This document shows positions 55,414-64,000 of a stretch of 64,000 nt of DNA, one piece after another. The translations under genes were made by a program, and so were the position numbers. Origin of the DNA: Oceanospirillum beijerinckii DSM 7166 (GTDB lineage: Bacteria > Pseudomonadota > Gammaproteobacteria > Pseudomonadales > Halomonadaceae). The DNA is taken from the NCBI RefSeq assembly GCF_000422425.1, contig NZ_AULT01000007.1, positions 124,001-188,000 of the forward strand, read 5' to 3'. The notes beneath the pieces were generated by a model that ran no database searches, was not told the origin of the DNA, and was given only the letters and a program-made list of their open reading frames with translations. Each line of letters begins with the position of its first letter. Within the stretch, counting starts at the first letter, position 1.

Positions 55414-56103
55414 GTGTATAAGATTATCACCGCAGATGATCACCCGATTTTTCGGGAAGCGATCTCAAATGTGGTCCGCAGCCGCTATCCAGACAGTGAG
55501 ATTATGGAAACATGCAACCTCACTGAAACCCTTGATTTGGTTAACGACGATAATGAAGTCGACTTGGTGCTGCTGGATCTGAATATGGATGGCATGGATG
55601 GCTTTCAGGGACTGATGCAACTAAGGGAAATTGCGCCAACAATTCCTGTCGTTATCGTCTCTGCTGAGGAAGATAAAAAGGTCGTCTTACAGGCCATTAC
55701 CTTTGGTGCCGTTGGTTTTATTACCAAGTCTACGCCCAGGGATCAAATGCACAAAGCGCTGGAACAGATTCTGGCAGGGAGTGTGTATCTGCCGTCAGAT
55801 ATTATCCGGGGCGATGCACCACAAAATGCACCGCTGTCAGGAGCCCAGGCATTGCGTCAGCAAAAACAGGCTGAAACAATTGACCCTGAACTTCTATCCT
55901 CTTTAACCCGTCGCCAGATCATCGTGTTACAACGTATGGCCCAGGGTGAGTCCAATAAGCAGATCGCTTATCACCTGTCGATTGCCGAAACCACAGTTAA
56001 AGCCCATGTGTCGGCAATTCTGCGTAAACTGAAGGTATCTAACCGTATTCAAGCGGTGATTGCAGCCCGCGATATTAACTTTGCTGATTACCTACGAGCT
56101 TAA
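55414..56103 (+). CDS. agmR: AgmR/ErbR-type LuxR-family response regulator
   Basis: 229 residues from GTG 55414 with GAGGGG upstream. Receiver domain with phospho-Asp in [13 protein letters not shown] and [12 protein letters not shown] at the end; C-terminal HTH reads [20 protein letters not shown] then [16 protein letters not shown], close to Pseudomonas AgmR/ErbR, the regulator of PQQ-dependent ethanol oxidation (exa/ped). Its sensor kinase is not in the window. Placement beside the PQQ-type transporter cluster is consistent. Confidence 0.88.
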   Translation: MYKIITADDHPIFREAISNVVRSRYPDSEIMETCNLTETLDLVNDDNEVDLVLLDLNMDGMDGFQGLMQLREIAPTIPVVIVSAEEDKKVVLQAITFGAVGFITKSTPRDQMHKALEQILAGSVYLPSDIIRGDAPQNAPLSGAQALRQQKQAETIDPELLSSLTRRQIIVLQRMAQGESNKQIAYHLSIAETTVKAHVSAILRKLKVSNRIQAVIAARDINFADYLRA

Positions 56104-56258
56104 TATTTATCAGCGTTTGCTCTTTACAAAGCCTGCAGCAAAGACAAAGCCCGTCTTTGCTGCTTTCTGATCTCCTAACATCTATCCGCTTTTTATTCAG
56201 AATTAATAGCCCCTTCTGGTAACCCTTATTTTCAACACTGCCTGCACAAAAAACAAAA

Positions 56259-56272
56259 GAGCCGTAAGGCTC
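56259..56272 (-). terminator. Terminator of the MCP gene
   Basis: GAGCC-GTAA-GGCTC; on the minus strand followed by TTTTGTTTTTTG. About 110 bp past the MCP stop. Confidence 0.65.
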
Positions 56273-56308
56273 CTTAAACAAGCACTCAATAATATTCATA
56301 TATATTTA

Positions 56309-56375
56309 TCCTCTCCGACCGGCGGTCGGAGAGGGCAAGGGCAGCGATGTCGAAAAACTTTTGCTCGGATGCTTA
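56309..56375 (+). repeat. Dispersed repeat family 2, best copy
   Basis: CCTCTCCGACC (56310-56320) pairs with GGTCGGAGAGG (56324-56334), 11 bp with a 3-base loop, followed by GCAAGGGCAGCGATGTCGAA and AAACTTTTGCTCGGATGCTTAGG. Similar units occur at 16097, 41867, 59047 and 59196. Confidence 0.7.
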
Positions 56376-56384
56376 GGTCAGTAA

Positions 56385-58049
56385 TCACTTAGGCGTATAG
56401 CCAACCCTGAATCCCCCCCAGTGACGCCCATTGACCATGACAGGAACAGATAGGTCATGCATCACTTCACCGGTATCTCGCTTGTAGGTCTGCAACAAAA
56501 GCTTCTCTTTATGCTGACCGCAACGAATACCAGTGGGATCATTGAAGATACGCTTACTTCGACTTTTAACCAGATCAACTTCAGGATTACCCGTCGGGGG
56601 GTTGCTGTACTGATTATTATGGGTTGGCACATAACCATGATCATCTATCATAATGGCGTAAGCAAAGCCATGGGTCTTTAACAGATCTTCCTGAATAGCC
56701 GGTAGTACCTTATCGGTAAATTGATCAAAACGAGTGGAGAACTTCTGAGGATTAGTGCCTTCAACCGGTCGATAATTACGATCAAACAGATCCTCCATAC
56801 TCAGAGTACCGCGCTGTACTGCCTGCTCAAAGGCTTGCTGAACCCGTTGTGCGCCATCGCGGCATGCCATATAAGCCTCCCGGTGCTGGCCATCCACCGC
56901 CTGACGCGCCAACTCAGCTGTAATTTTCTCAGCCCCGTGCATCAGTTGTTCCGCCTGTTTGGACAAAGTATGCATCTGTTCATTACCCGAGGTAATCTCT
57001 TCTTTGAGTGAACTGATGGAACGGGATATATCCTCAATATGCTCGTGACTGGTACCTACAGCCTCAGCAATACCACTAATCTGGTTTTCCACTTCATCGA
57101 ACTGATTGGCCATATCGCCCAAACGATTACCTACTGTTTCTACCTTTTCGGAACCAAACGTAATTCGGGATACCAGATCTTCAATTGTAGTCACCACTTC
57201 GTGGGTACTGGTTTGAATCTCCTGAACAATATCGCCCACCTGCTGGGTGGAATCCGATGTGCGACTGGCCAGACTACGCACTTCATCAGCTACAACCGCA
57301 AAACCACGACCATGCTCACCCGCACGAGCCGCCTCAATCGCAGCATTCAGAGCCAATAGGTTTGTTTGCTCAGCGATGCCCTCAATAACCTTAGTCACAT
57401 CCTGAATACGGGAGGACTTATCGTTTAACTCATTGATTAACGAGAGGGTATGATCGGTACGTGAACTGATATCCCGCATCTGGATAATCGCTTCCTGCAA
57501 CTCATCACGCCCGGTAAAGCTATACTCTTTTGCCTGAGTAGCCAGCTCAGTTACGCTACCGGCATTTACGGATACCTGATGCATAGTTACCGTAATGGAC
57601 TCTACCCGGGTAGCCACTTTCTCCACCTCTTCCTGCTGGACATCCAGACGTTTATCCATTTTATCCGCTAAATGGGATACTTCTGCAGTAGAAATTGCTG
57701 TTTGGCTGGCAGTCCCACCTAAAGAGACCGCCATCTGGCGTAGTTTGGCAAAACCACCGATAAAGCGACCTAATGGGGTGGCTGACAAGCCCTGAGATTG
57801 CAGGCTATTTCTGACCTGCTCAAGATCCTGAGAACTCAGCTCTTCTTTATTAACCAGTTGCTGTAAAAGGGGAGGCACCCCACCGCCAGATTTGACCAAA
57901 GAAGGTACTATAACGGCCATTAAAGCCGTTACGATCAATACCACGCCTAACCCCATAGACAGCTCGCCGGTTGTGATTCCGTAAATAATAGCTGCCAATA
58001 AAGGGACACCAGCGACATAGGCCAATTTATTAGTATTAGCTTGGCTCAT
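56385..58049 (-). CDS. Methyl-accepting chemotaxis protein with C-terminal sensor
   Basis: 554 residues from ATG 58049 (AGGAAG eight bases upstream). Two N-terminal helices (about 9-27 and 29-50) with almost no periplasmic loop, so it senses inside the cell or in the membrane. The signalling hairpin is intact ([34 protein letters not shown]). After it comes a further domain of about 130 residues ([51 protein letters not shown]) resembling PAS/Cache-like sensors placed C-terminally in some MCPs. Ligand unknown. Confidence 0.9.
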   Translation of the reverse strand: MSQANTNKLAYVAGVPLLAAIIYGITTGELSMGLGVVLIVTALMAVIVPSLVKSGGGVPPLLQQLVNKEELSSQDLEQVRNSLQSQGLSATPLGRFIGGFAKLRQMAVSLGGTASQTAISTAEVSHLADKMDKRLDVQQEEVEKVATRVESITVTMHQVSVNAGSVTELATQAKEYSFTGRDELQEAIIQMRDISSRTDHTLSLINELNDKSSRIQDVTKVIEGIAEQTNLLALNAAIEAARAGEHGRGFAVVADEVRSLASRTSDSTQQVGDIVQEIQTSTHEVVTTIEDLVSRITFGSEKVETVGNRLGDMANQFDEVENQISGIAEAVGTSHEHIEDISRSISSLKEEITSGNEQMHTLSKQAEQLMHGAEKITAELARQAVDGQHREAYMACRDGAQRVQQAFEQAVQRGTLSMEDLFDRNYRPVEGTNPQKFSTRFDQFTDKVLPAIQEDLLKTHGFAYAIMIDDHGYVPTHNNQYSNPPTGNPEVDLVKSRSKRIFNDPTGIRCGQHKEKLLLQTYKRDTGEVMHDLSVPVMVNGRHWGGFRVGYTPK

Positions 58050-58295
58050 TATCTTCCTGCTCCCACCTGCACACACAGGGACAATTTATTGTTATTTATA
58101 GATTGTGCTCAATCCTCCATCATACGTTTTGTCCCTAAGCGCTTATCCTCTACTTTAGTCCTAATAAAGGCTGTTTTTTAGCATATAAACAGTTCCAATA
58201 CATATCTTTACTCTAATTAACAGAGAGCTTTATTCGCAACCGCACAAATAAAACATTAATAACTCATGATTAATTTATTCTAAACACTACATGCT

Positions 58296-58775
58296 CTAGG
58301 TAGGTACAAAGTTTAGTGCTAACCCATTGTTACACCAGCGCTCACCTGTAGGCTTAGGCCCATCGTTAAACACATGTCCCTGGTGACCACCGCAACGGGC
58401 ACAGTGATATTCAGTTCTGGGATAGATCAGCTTAAAGTCAGTAGAAGTACCAATATGCCCCTCTACTACAGTGAAGAAACTGGGCCAACCCGTACCACTG
58501 TCGTACTTCATGTCAGATGTAAATAGCAGATAGTCACAGCCCGCACAGCGGTACTCGCCTTTGCGTTTCTCATCATTAAGTGGGCTGGTAAAAGAACGTT
58601 CCGTGCCCTCTTCACGCAGAATATAGAATTGCTCTGGGGTCAAACGCTTACGCCACTCCAATTCAGATAGCTTTAACTCTTCAACCTTATTCCCCTCAGT
58701 GTGGTGTGCCTGACTGACAGTGCTGTAAGCAAATGGCAAGCTGGCTAATGCCTGAAGAAAGGTACGTCGTTTCAT
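58296..58775 (-). CDS. msrB: Exported methionine-R-sulfoxide reductase
   Basis: 159 residues. N-terminus MKRRTFLQALA fits a Tat signal (RRxFL) with cleavage near SQA. MsrB core: zinc cysteines CAGC and CARC, SGTGWPSFF, HCARCGGHQGHVFNDGP and catalytic Cys in GERWCNNGLALNF (R-x-C-x-N conserved). It reduces Met-R-sulfoxide in proteins; export suggests repair of periplasmic proteins. Electron donor is not evident in the window. Confidence 0.92.
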   Translation of the reverse strand: MKRRTFLQALASLPFAYSTVSQAHHTEGNKVEELKLSELEWRKRLTPEQFYILREEGTERSFTSPLNDEKRKGEYRCAGCDYLLFTSDMKYDSGTGWPSFFTVVEGHIGTSTDFKLIYPRTEYHCARCGGHQGHVFNDGPKPTGERWCNNGLALNFVPT

Positions 58776-59264
58776 GTTCTACTCCTTAAGTCATTATGCT
58801 TTGATAAATACGCACAACAGCTTGTAATAGATGCAGAAAATTTCATTTTAGGGATGGCAAAACTAAGTTTTTGATTAATTACTTTATAAGAATAGAGATA
58901 AACGAAATGAAAAAACAGATAAGCGCAAAAAAATGATGGATTTCAAAACCTGGCAAGCGCGGCGTGTATACTTTTTAAATACACGAGCTTTTAACATCCA
59001 GCCCATCGTCATTAATAACGACGAAGCAAACATACAGTACTTTCCCCCATATAAAACCCATATTTTCCGGCCGCTTCGACCGGAAAATATGGGAATATTT
59101 ATGCTCGGATACTTAAGCGTAATTTCACTCTGAATAGAGCTTTCGTATCACGATTGTATTTGCCTTCAGCACGCCAACATAAATCTTTCTATTCTATCCT
59201 CTCCGACCAGTAGCCGGAGAGGATAAGGGGATGAATATCGAAAAGATTCTGGGCTGGAGATTAA
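58776..59264. other. Intergenic region with two hairpin repeats
   Basis: 489 bp between msrB and cysG. Contains a 14-bp perfect hairpin (CCCATATTTTCCGG 59057-59070 / CCGGAAAATATGGG 59080-59093) with a family 2 tail (TTTATGCTCGGATACTTAAG). A second family 2 hairpin, ATCCTCTCCG (59196-59205) / CGGAGAGGAT (59215-59224), follows. A small open frame across the first hairpin (58933-59133) is not supported. Confidence 0.7.
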
Positions 59265-60704
59265 TTATTCACTTTCTTCACCCTGACGCGCCCAGAAACC
59301 ATGACTGCCACCGGCTTGCTCAGGGTCAAACCAGTTCAGTTTCTCATGCAAGGAGACCACTTCACCCACAATGATCAGTGTAGGTGGCTCCAGCTTCTTA
59401 TCTGCAATATGTTCAACAATGGTATCCAGTGTCGCTACGATATTGCGCTGATTACGGGTCGTACCCTGCTGAATCAGAGCAACCGGTGTATCCCCCGCAC
59501 GGCCATGAGCCACCAATTGACGGGCAATTTCTGGCAACCCTACCAGCCCCATATAAAAGACGACGGTCTGCGCACTACTCGCCAGCTCAGCCCACGGCAG
59601 ATTTGTCGTACCATCTTTCAGGTGCCCAGTGACAAAACGCACGGATTGAGCGTAGTCTCTATGGGTCAAAGGTATACCTGCGTAGGCGGCACATCCTGCT
59701 GCCGCTGTAATGCCCGGCACCACCTGAAAGGGGATCTTGTTCTGACTGAGCTTATCGATCTCTTCACCGCCACGACCAAAGATAAAGGGATCCCCACCCT
59801 TCAAGCGCAGCACTCGCTTACCTTGCAGTGCCAGATCGACCAATAACTGGTTGATCTCACCTTGAGGAACCGCATGATCAGAGCGGGCTTTACCGACGTA
59901 GATACGCTCGGCATCAGAGCGGCACAGGTCAACAATCTCAGGTGCAACCAAACGATCATACAGTACTACATCGGCTTGCTGGATCAGACGTACCGCTCTT
60001 AGGGTCAATAGCTCAGGATCACCAGGACCGGCACCCACCAGATAGACTTCCCCCTGCAACTGATCCGCTTCAATCACTTCCAGATTATTTTCTAATAACT
60101 GTTCAGCCTGCTGCTCACGGCCCGCAATCATCAATTCACCAGCAGCACCCTGCAATTGCTGAGACCAGAAACGCTCACGGTGCTTTTTATTGGGGAATAG
60201 TGTTTTAACCCGATCTCCCCAACCCGCCACCAGATGACTCAGGCGGCCATAGGATTGCGGAATCCAAGCTTCCAGTCTGGCTTTAAGAATACGTGTCAAA
60301 ACCGGTGCTTCACCGGTAGAAGCAACAGAGATCATTACCGGATGGCGGTCGATCAGATAAGCCAGAGTAGCATTGGACAGCTCAGCGTGTTCTGCCACAT
60401 TGACCAGGCGTCCCTCAGCTTTTAGCTTAATTGCCTGCTCACGCTGCCACTCCAGGTCCCCCTCTGCAATCACTACCAGAGGGAAGCGGTCCTTATGCTG
60501 CAAAGCTTCCTGCACACTGACTTCAGACAGTTGATGTTGATGTACCAGCTCTCGCAGCTTATGACAAAACGGCTGCTCAGATGCCACTGCCACCTGAGCA
60601 TTAACACGTAGCAGAGCCTGTAACTTGCGGCGGGCAGAATCATCATGACCGATTACTACAGCGCCAAACTCTTGGGTATTCACCATCAAGGGCAGCATTT
60701 TCAT
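59265..60704 (-). CDS. cysG: Siroheme synthase, with a degenerate N-terminal half
   Basis: 479 residues. The C-terminal uroporphyrinogen-III methyltransferase domain is complete (about 225-460: VYLVGAGPGDPELLTLRAVR, GGDPFIFGRGGEE, VPGITAAAGCAAYAGIPLTH, HRDYAQSVRFVTGH). The N-terminal precorrin-2 dehydrogenase/ferrochelatase half is recognisable but its NAD motif is AVVIGHDDSARRKLQ where VxVVGGGxVALRK is usual. The VVDD pair with the catalytic Asp is NVAEHAELSNA here. ASTGEAPVLTR is retained. Siroheme synthesis may need another dehydrogenase/chelatase. The start is ATG 60704. Confidence 0.9.
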   Translation of the reverse strand: MKMLPLMVNTQEFGAVVIGHDDSARRKLQALLRVNAQVAVASEQPFCHKLRELVHQHQLSEVSVQEALQHKDRFPLVVIAEGDLEWQREQAIKLKAEGRLVNVAEHAELSNATLAYLIDRHPVMISVASTGEAPVLTRILKARLEAWIPQSYGRLSHLVAGWGDRVKTLFPNKKHRERFWSQQLQGAAGELMIAGREQQAEQLLENNLEVIEADQLQGEVYLVGAGPGDPELLTLRAVRLIQQADVVLYDRLVAPEIVDLCRSDAERIYVGKARSDHAVPQGEINQLLVDLALQGKRVLRLKGGDPFIFGRGGEEIDKLSQNKIPFQVVPGITAAAGCAAYAGIPLTHRDYAQSVRFVTGHLKDGTTNLPWAELASSAQTVVFYMGLVGLPEIARQLVAHGRAGDTPVALIQQGTTRNQRNIVATLDTIVEHIADKKLEPPTLIIVGEVVSLHEKLNWFDPEQAGGSHGFWARQGEESE

Positions 60705-60792
60705 AATTTATTCTCACCAAGCATTTTTCTAAGCATAGATAGCCAAACAAAAATATTTCAATCTTCACCAGCTGCAGTCGATGAAGTAACAC

Positions 60793-60928
60793 TATTCCCG
60801 ATAAGTTTCTTGATATCAGAGTAGGTTGGATAAGCGAAGCGCCATCCGACATTTGCTCTGGAATCTAATTCTTATCGGAAGGCGCCCTGCGGCTTTTCCG
60901 ACCTACAACAACTTATCTTGTTTGGTAT
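60793..60928 (-). repeat. Dispersed repeat family 1, copy C
   Basis: Opposite orientation to copies A and B. On the minus strand: ATACCAAACAAGATAAGTTG, then GTAGGTCGGAAAAGCCGC with CCTTCCGA, then GTCGGATGGCGCTTCGCTTA and CTCTGATATCAAGAAACTTA, ending TCGGGAATA. Lies between cysG and serS. Confidence 0.88.
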
Positions 60929-60971
60929 GGCACTTCGTTTTACAGCGATGCTTTTGTTTAGGCGACCAACA

Positions 60972-60997
60972 AAAAAGCGGCCCTATGGCCGCTTTTT
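60972..60997. terminator. Terminator of serS
   Basis: AAAAAGCGGCC (60972-60982) / GGCCGCTTTTT (60987-60997), loop CTAT. On the minus strand followed by a T-run about 100 bp past the serS stop. Confidence 0.9.
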
Positions 60998-61099
60998 CAA
61001 CCGAAACAATGTATAGCTTTCAGAAGACAGGGGTTTAAAACAGAGTTTTACCGCTCAAACTTCTTTTATTTCGGTGTTATATGCACTCTTTTTGAGGCA

Positions 61100-62377
<1,278 letters not shown>

Positions 62378-62410
62378 TCATTACCCATTAAGTTTTAGTC
62401 TATCCTTCGA

Positions 62411-62788
62411 TCAGGTAAATTGTTTACCCAACCACATGCCAGCGGCCACGGCAGCCAAACAACACATAACGCTTAACATGATATAGAGCAGTGCTGCAGT
62501 GACTCGCCCGCTTTGAAATAAATTCAGTGATTCCAGTGCAAAGGTGGAAAAAGTGGTAAAAGCACCGGTAAAACCGGCCATCAGGATCGCCTGCCAGTGA
62601 GGCTCCAGCTTTAACTGCTGCACAACCACCGTATAAAGCAAACCGATCAGAATGGAACCAGCAATATTAACCGCCAGCGTACCGTAGGGAAACCCACGGC
62701 CAAACCATTGCGAGACTAAACCGACAATCCAATAACGGCCCATAGCCCCTATGGCACCACCAATGGCAACGGCCAGCATCTGGTTCAT
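62411..62788 (-). CDS. crcB: Fluoride channel CrcB/Fluc
   Basis: 125 residues from ATG 62788, with AGGAGT nine bases upstream; a frame to 62833 is less likely. Four helices, GAIGAMGRYW, FPYGTLAVNIAG and GFTGAFTTFSTF, the conserved Phe box region and Asn of Fluc channels. Dual-topology dimer that expels fluoride. No fluoride riboswitch core was recognised in the 366-bp upstream gap. Confidence 0.95.
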   Translation of the reverse strand: MNQMLAVAIGGAIGAMGRYWIVGLVSQWFGRGFPYGTLAVNIAGSILIGLLYTVVVQQLKLEPHWQAILMAGFTGAFTTFSTFALESLNLFQSGRVTAALLYIMLSVMCCLAAVAAGMWLGKQFT

Positions 62789-63154
62789 CTTGTACTCCTG
62801 TTTCGGTCTTACTTTACCACTCTTGTATTCCATCGTTTGCTTTTCAGCGCTGTTTGCCGGTTCTAGTTTGGCAGCAAGAACTTTCCAATAACGTACTGAA
62901 ATTCAAGGCCATAATTGTAGAGAAAACTGAACCTTAACCAAAGCCCAAAAGGCCATTTACTTGCTAAAAACTTAAGTAAATAGAGGAAAAAGGGTTTCCT
63001 AGCCATAAGATCAATCACGCTTGTGCACTAAGCAAAGAAAAAACCGCACTGAGGGCGGACTAATGAGGGAGGCTACCTGAAATCCATTTCGGGTAAAATT
63101 TGTTTCATCGATAAGCTCTTTTCGATCAATTTATTAGCGTTGACTCTTTTTAGA
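62789..63154. other. Intergenic gap with a weak terminator
   Basis: 366 bp between crcB and the hemerythrin gene. CCGC...GCGG (63044-63058) preceded by AAAAAA on the plus strand gives a short stem with a T6 tail on the minus strand, a probable terminator for the hemerythrin gene. Nothing else was recognised. Confidence 0.55.
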
Positions 63155-63709
63155 TCAAGCCACAGCGCTTTCTGAGATCAGCTCTTTATATAAACGTTTG
63201 TATTCTTCGGCAACTTCATCACCAAATAACGGGTCATCACGCTGAAACAGGCTCTCTTCGACCTTACTCCAATCATCATCAGTTAGACACTCTTCCAGCA
63301 GAGGGAAGACCCGGCCCTCTTCGCGGTTTAAGTGCGCCAACTGCTGATTGATAAAACTCTCCAGCTGTTGAGTGAATTGATCCATAGGTACAATGGCATC
63401 AAGAAGGATCTGTTCCACCACTTCATGGAAACCGCTGGAAGCCGCCTTAATTACAGCATGCTCATGCTCGACTTCGTTTAGGATATCTTTGTGTTGCGGG
63501 TAGTGTTCGATAGTGTATTGGTAAAGAACATCTTCGAGGGGATGGTGATGAGTATCAGCGTAGTCAACGACATAGCGAACCACATCCTGCATCAAATGAT
63601 AATCAGGTCTTTCGCCCGCTTTCAACTCAGCCAGACGGCTCTTCAGTACCGCCAGTAAACGACTCAGGTTGATATGATCCTGATGCAGTTGTGTCATGAT
63701 TTTAGCCAT
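63155..63709 (-). CDS. Hemerythrin-domain protein
   Basis: 184 residues from ATG 63709, which has AGGAGG five bases upstream; GTG 63715 is in frame but inside that site. Iron-ligand candidates fit a hemerythrin four-helix bundle: HQDH near residue 11, YADTHHHPLEDVL, EHEHAV and LNREEGRVFP. Such proteins bind a di-iron site and act in oxygen, nitric oxide or iron handling. No signal or membrane helix. The gene breaks the usual crcB-rarA adjacency. Confidence 0.9.
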   Translation of the reverse strand: MAKIMTQLHQDHINLSRLLAVLKSRLAELKAGERPDYHLMQDVVRYVVDYADTHHHPLEDVLYQYTIEHYPQHKDILNEVEHEHAVIKAASSGFHEVVEQILLDAIVPMDQFTQQLESFINQQLAHLNREEGRVFPLLEECLTDDDWSKVEESLFQRDDPLFGDEVAEEYKRLYKELISESAVA

Positions 63710-63826
63710 GAGCACCTCCTGAATATTCGATTAAAAAAGGAGACCTGTTATCGAATATAGCCAGTGCTCAGCGGTTTCAGCATGACCTAAATCAATTGTC
63801 ACTCATTCTGTCACATACATCATAGT

Positions 63827-64000
63827 TTAAGATTCAGTACCTTGATCTGAGTCGTACCTTTGTAGAAGACTGACTCTATCTTTCTCCATTAGCCAGTCCA
63901 GCTTCTGTTGAATCTTGCTTTCCAGCCCCCGCGGTACAGGCTGATAGTAGCGAGTACCGGCTAACTCTTCGGGAAAATAACTTTCTCCCGCAGCGTAAGC
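63827..64000 (-). CDS. rarA: RarA (MgsA) C-terminal fragment, 5' end outside window
   Basis: Read on the minus strand from the window edge: [20 protein letters not shown] followed by [10 protein letters not shown] and [18 protein letters not shown], stop at 63827. [20 protein letters not shown] is the conserved C-terminus of replication-associated recombination protein A, an AAA+ ATPase at stalled forks. Only the last 57 residues are present. Gene order with crcB and serS supports it. Confidence 0.85.
   Translation of the reverse strand, partial: AYAAGESYFPEELAGTRYYQPVPRGLESKIQQKLDWLMEKDRVSLLQRYDSDQGTES

Noticed and set aside
58933-59133. 66-residue plus-strand open frame between msrB and cysG
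   Set aside because: Spans a perfect 14-bp hairpin and a repeat tail; composition of non-coding DNA.
62789-63154. Fluoride riboswitch upstream of crcB
   Set aside because: The conserved fluoride-aptamer core was not found on reading the gap; a covariance search would settle it.

Overview
The window looks like chromosome from a marine gammaproteobacterium of the Oceanospirillales/Pseudomonas neighbourhood. The basis is gene order (gloB / methyltransferase / rnhA / dnaQ, and rarA-crcB-serS-cysG), PhoP/AgmR-type regulators that read like Pseudomonas proteins, a yejABEF operon, a type II secretion cluster, an accessory set for PQQ-dependent alcohol oxidation, and a delta-class carbonic anhydrase. 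No rRNA, tRNA, CRISPR array, complete transposon or prophage was seen. Both ends cut genes: a Leu/Phe/Val-dehydrogenase tail on the left and a rarA tail on the right.

Layout. 1-2.0 kb: amino-acid dehydrogenase end and an NSS-family sodium symporter. 2.0-6.4 kb (minus): GAF-GGDEF diguanylate cyclase, an EF-hand-like acidic protein, a BLUF photoreceptor and a PAP2 phosphatase. 6.5-12.1 kb (minus): yejABEF peptide importer. 12.3-17.5 kb: mltD, gloB, then methyltransferase, rnhA and dnaQ. 17.5-29.2 kb: type II secretion cluster in the order N-C-D-E-F-G-H-M-I-J-K-L, with an unusual gspM position, a gspL lacking its periplasmic domain, and a 140-bp dispersed repeat read through inside the gspI leader. 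29.3-32.5 kb (minus): PepSY protein, PhoP-like regulator, PhoQ-like kinase and two Bor-like lipoproteins, apparently one operon. 32.6-34.7 kb: an A+T-rich accessory insert with a four-helix membrane protein, a 44-residue single-helix protein and a DUF6414-like cytosolic protein, ending at a degraded group II intron. 34.8-44.8 kb: mixed housekeeping and accessory genes (esterase, GNAT, DUF3334, delta-carbonic anhydrase, ICMT-like enzyme, Cys/Met PLP enzyme, MipA/OmpV, urea transporter, prfC). 44.9-47.8 kb (minus): cobO and btuB behind a cobalamin riboswitch. 48.0-56.1 kb: rlmJ and a PQQ-associated cluster (two binding proteins, cupredoxin-like protein, beta-propeller, ABC ATPase and permease, AgmR-type regulator). 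56.4-64.0 kb (minus): MCP, exported MsrB, cysG, serS, crcB, hemerythrin, rarA.

Two short dispersed repeat families are present. Family 1 is about 140 bp with ATACC/GGTAT-type ends and two internal REP-like hairpins, with three copies. Family 2 is a CCTCTCCG...CGGAGAGG hairpin followed by a conserved tail, with four or five copies. Short tandem duplications begin at or just after the stop codons of gspG, gspL and prfC. The best candidate for an undescribed system is the DUF6414 cassette at 32.9-34.4 kb. The most interesting structural oddities are the gspI leader, the truncated gspL and the degenerate N-terminal half of CysG. All function calls come from reading the sequence and remembered family features; no database search was run.
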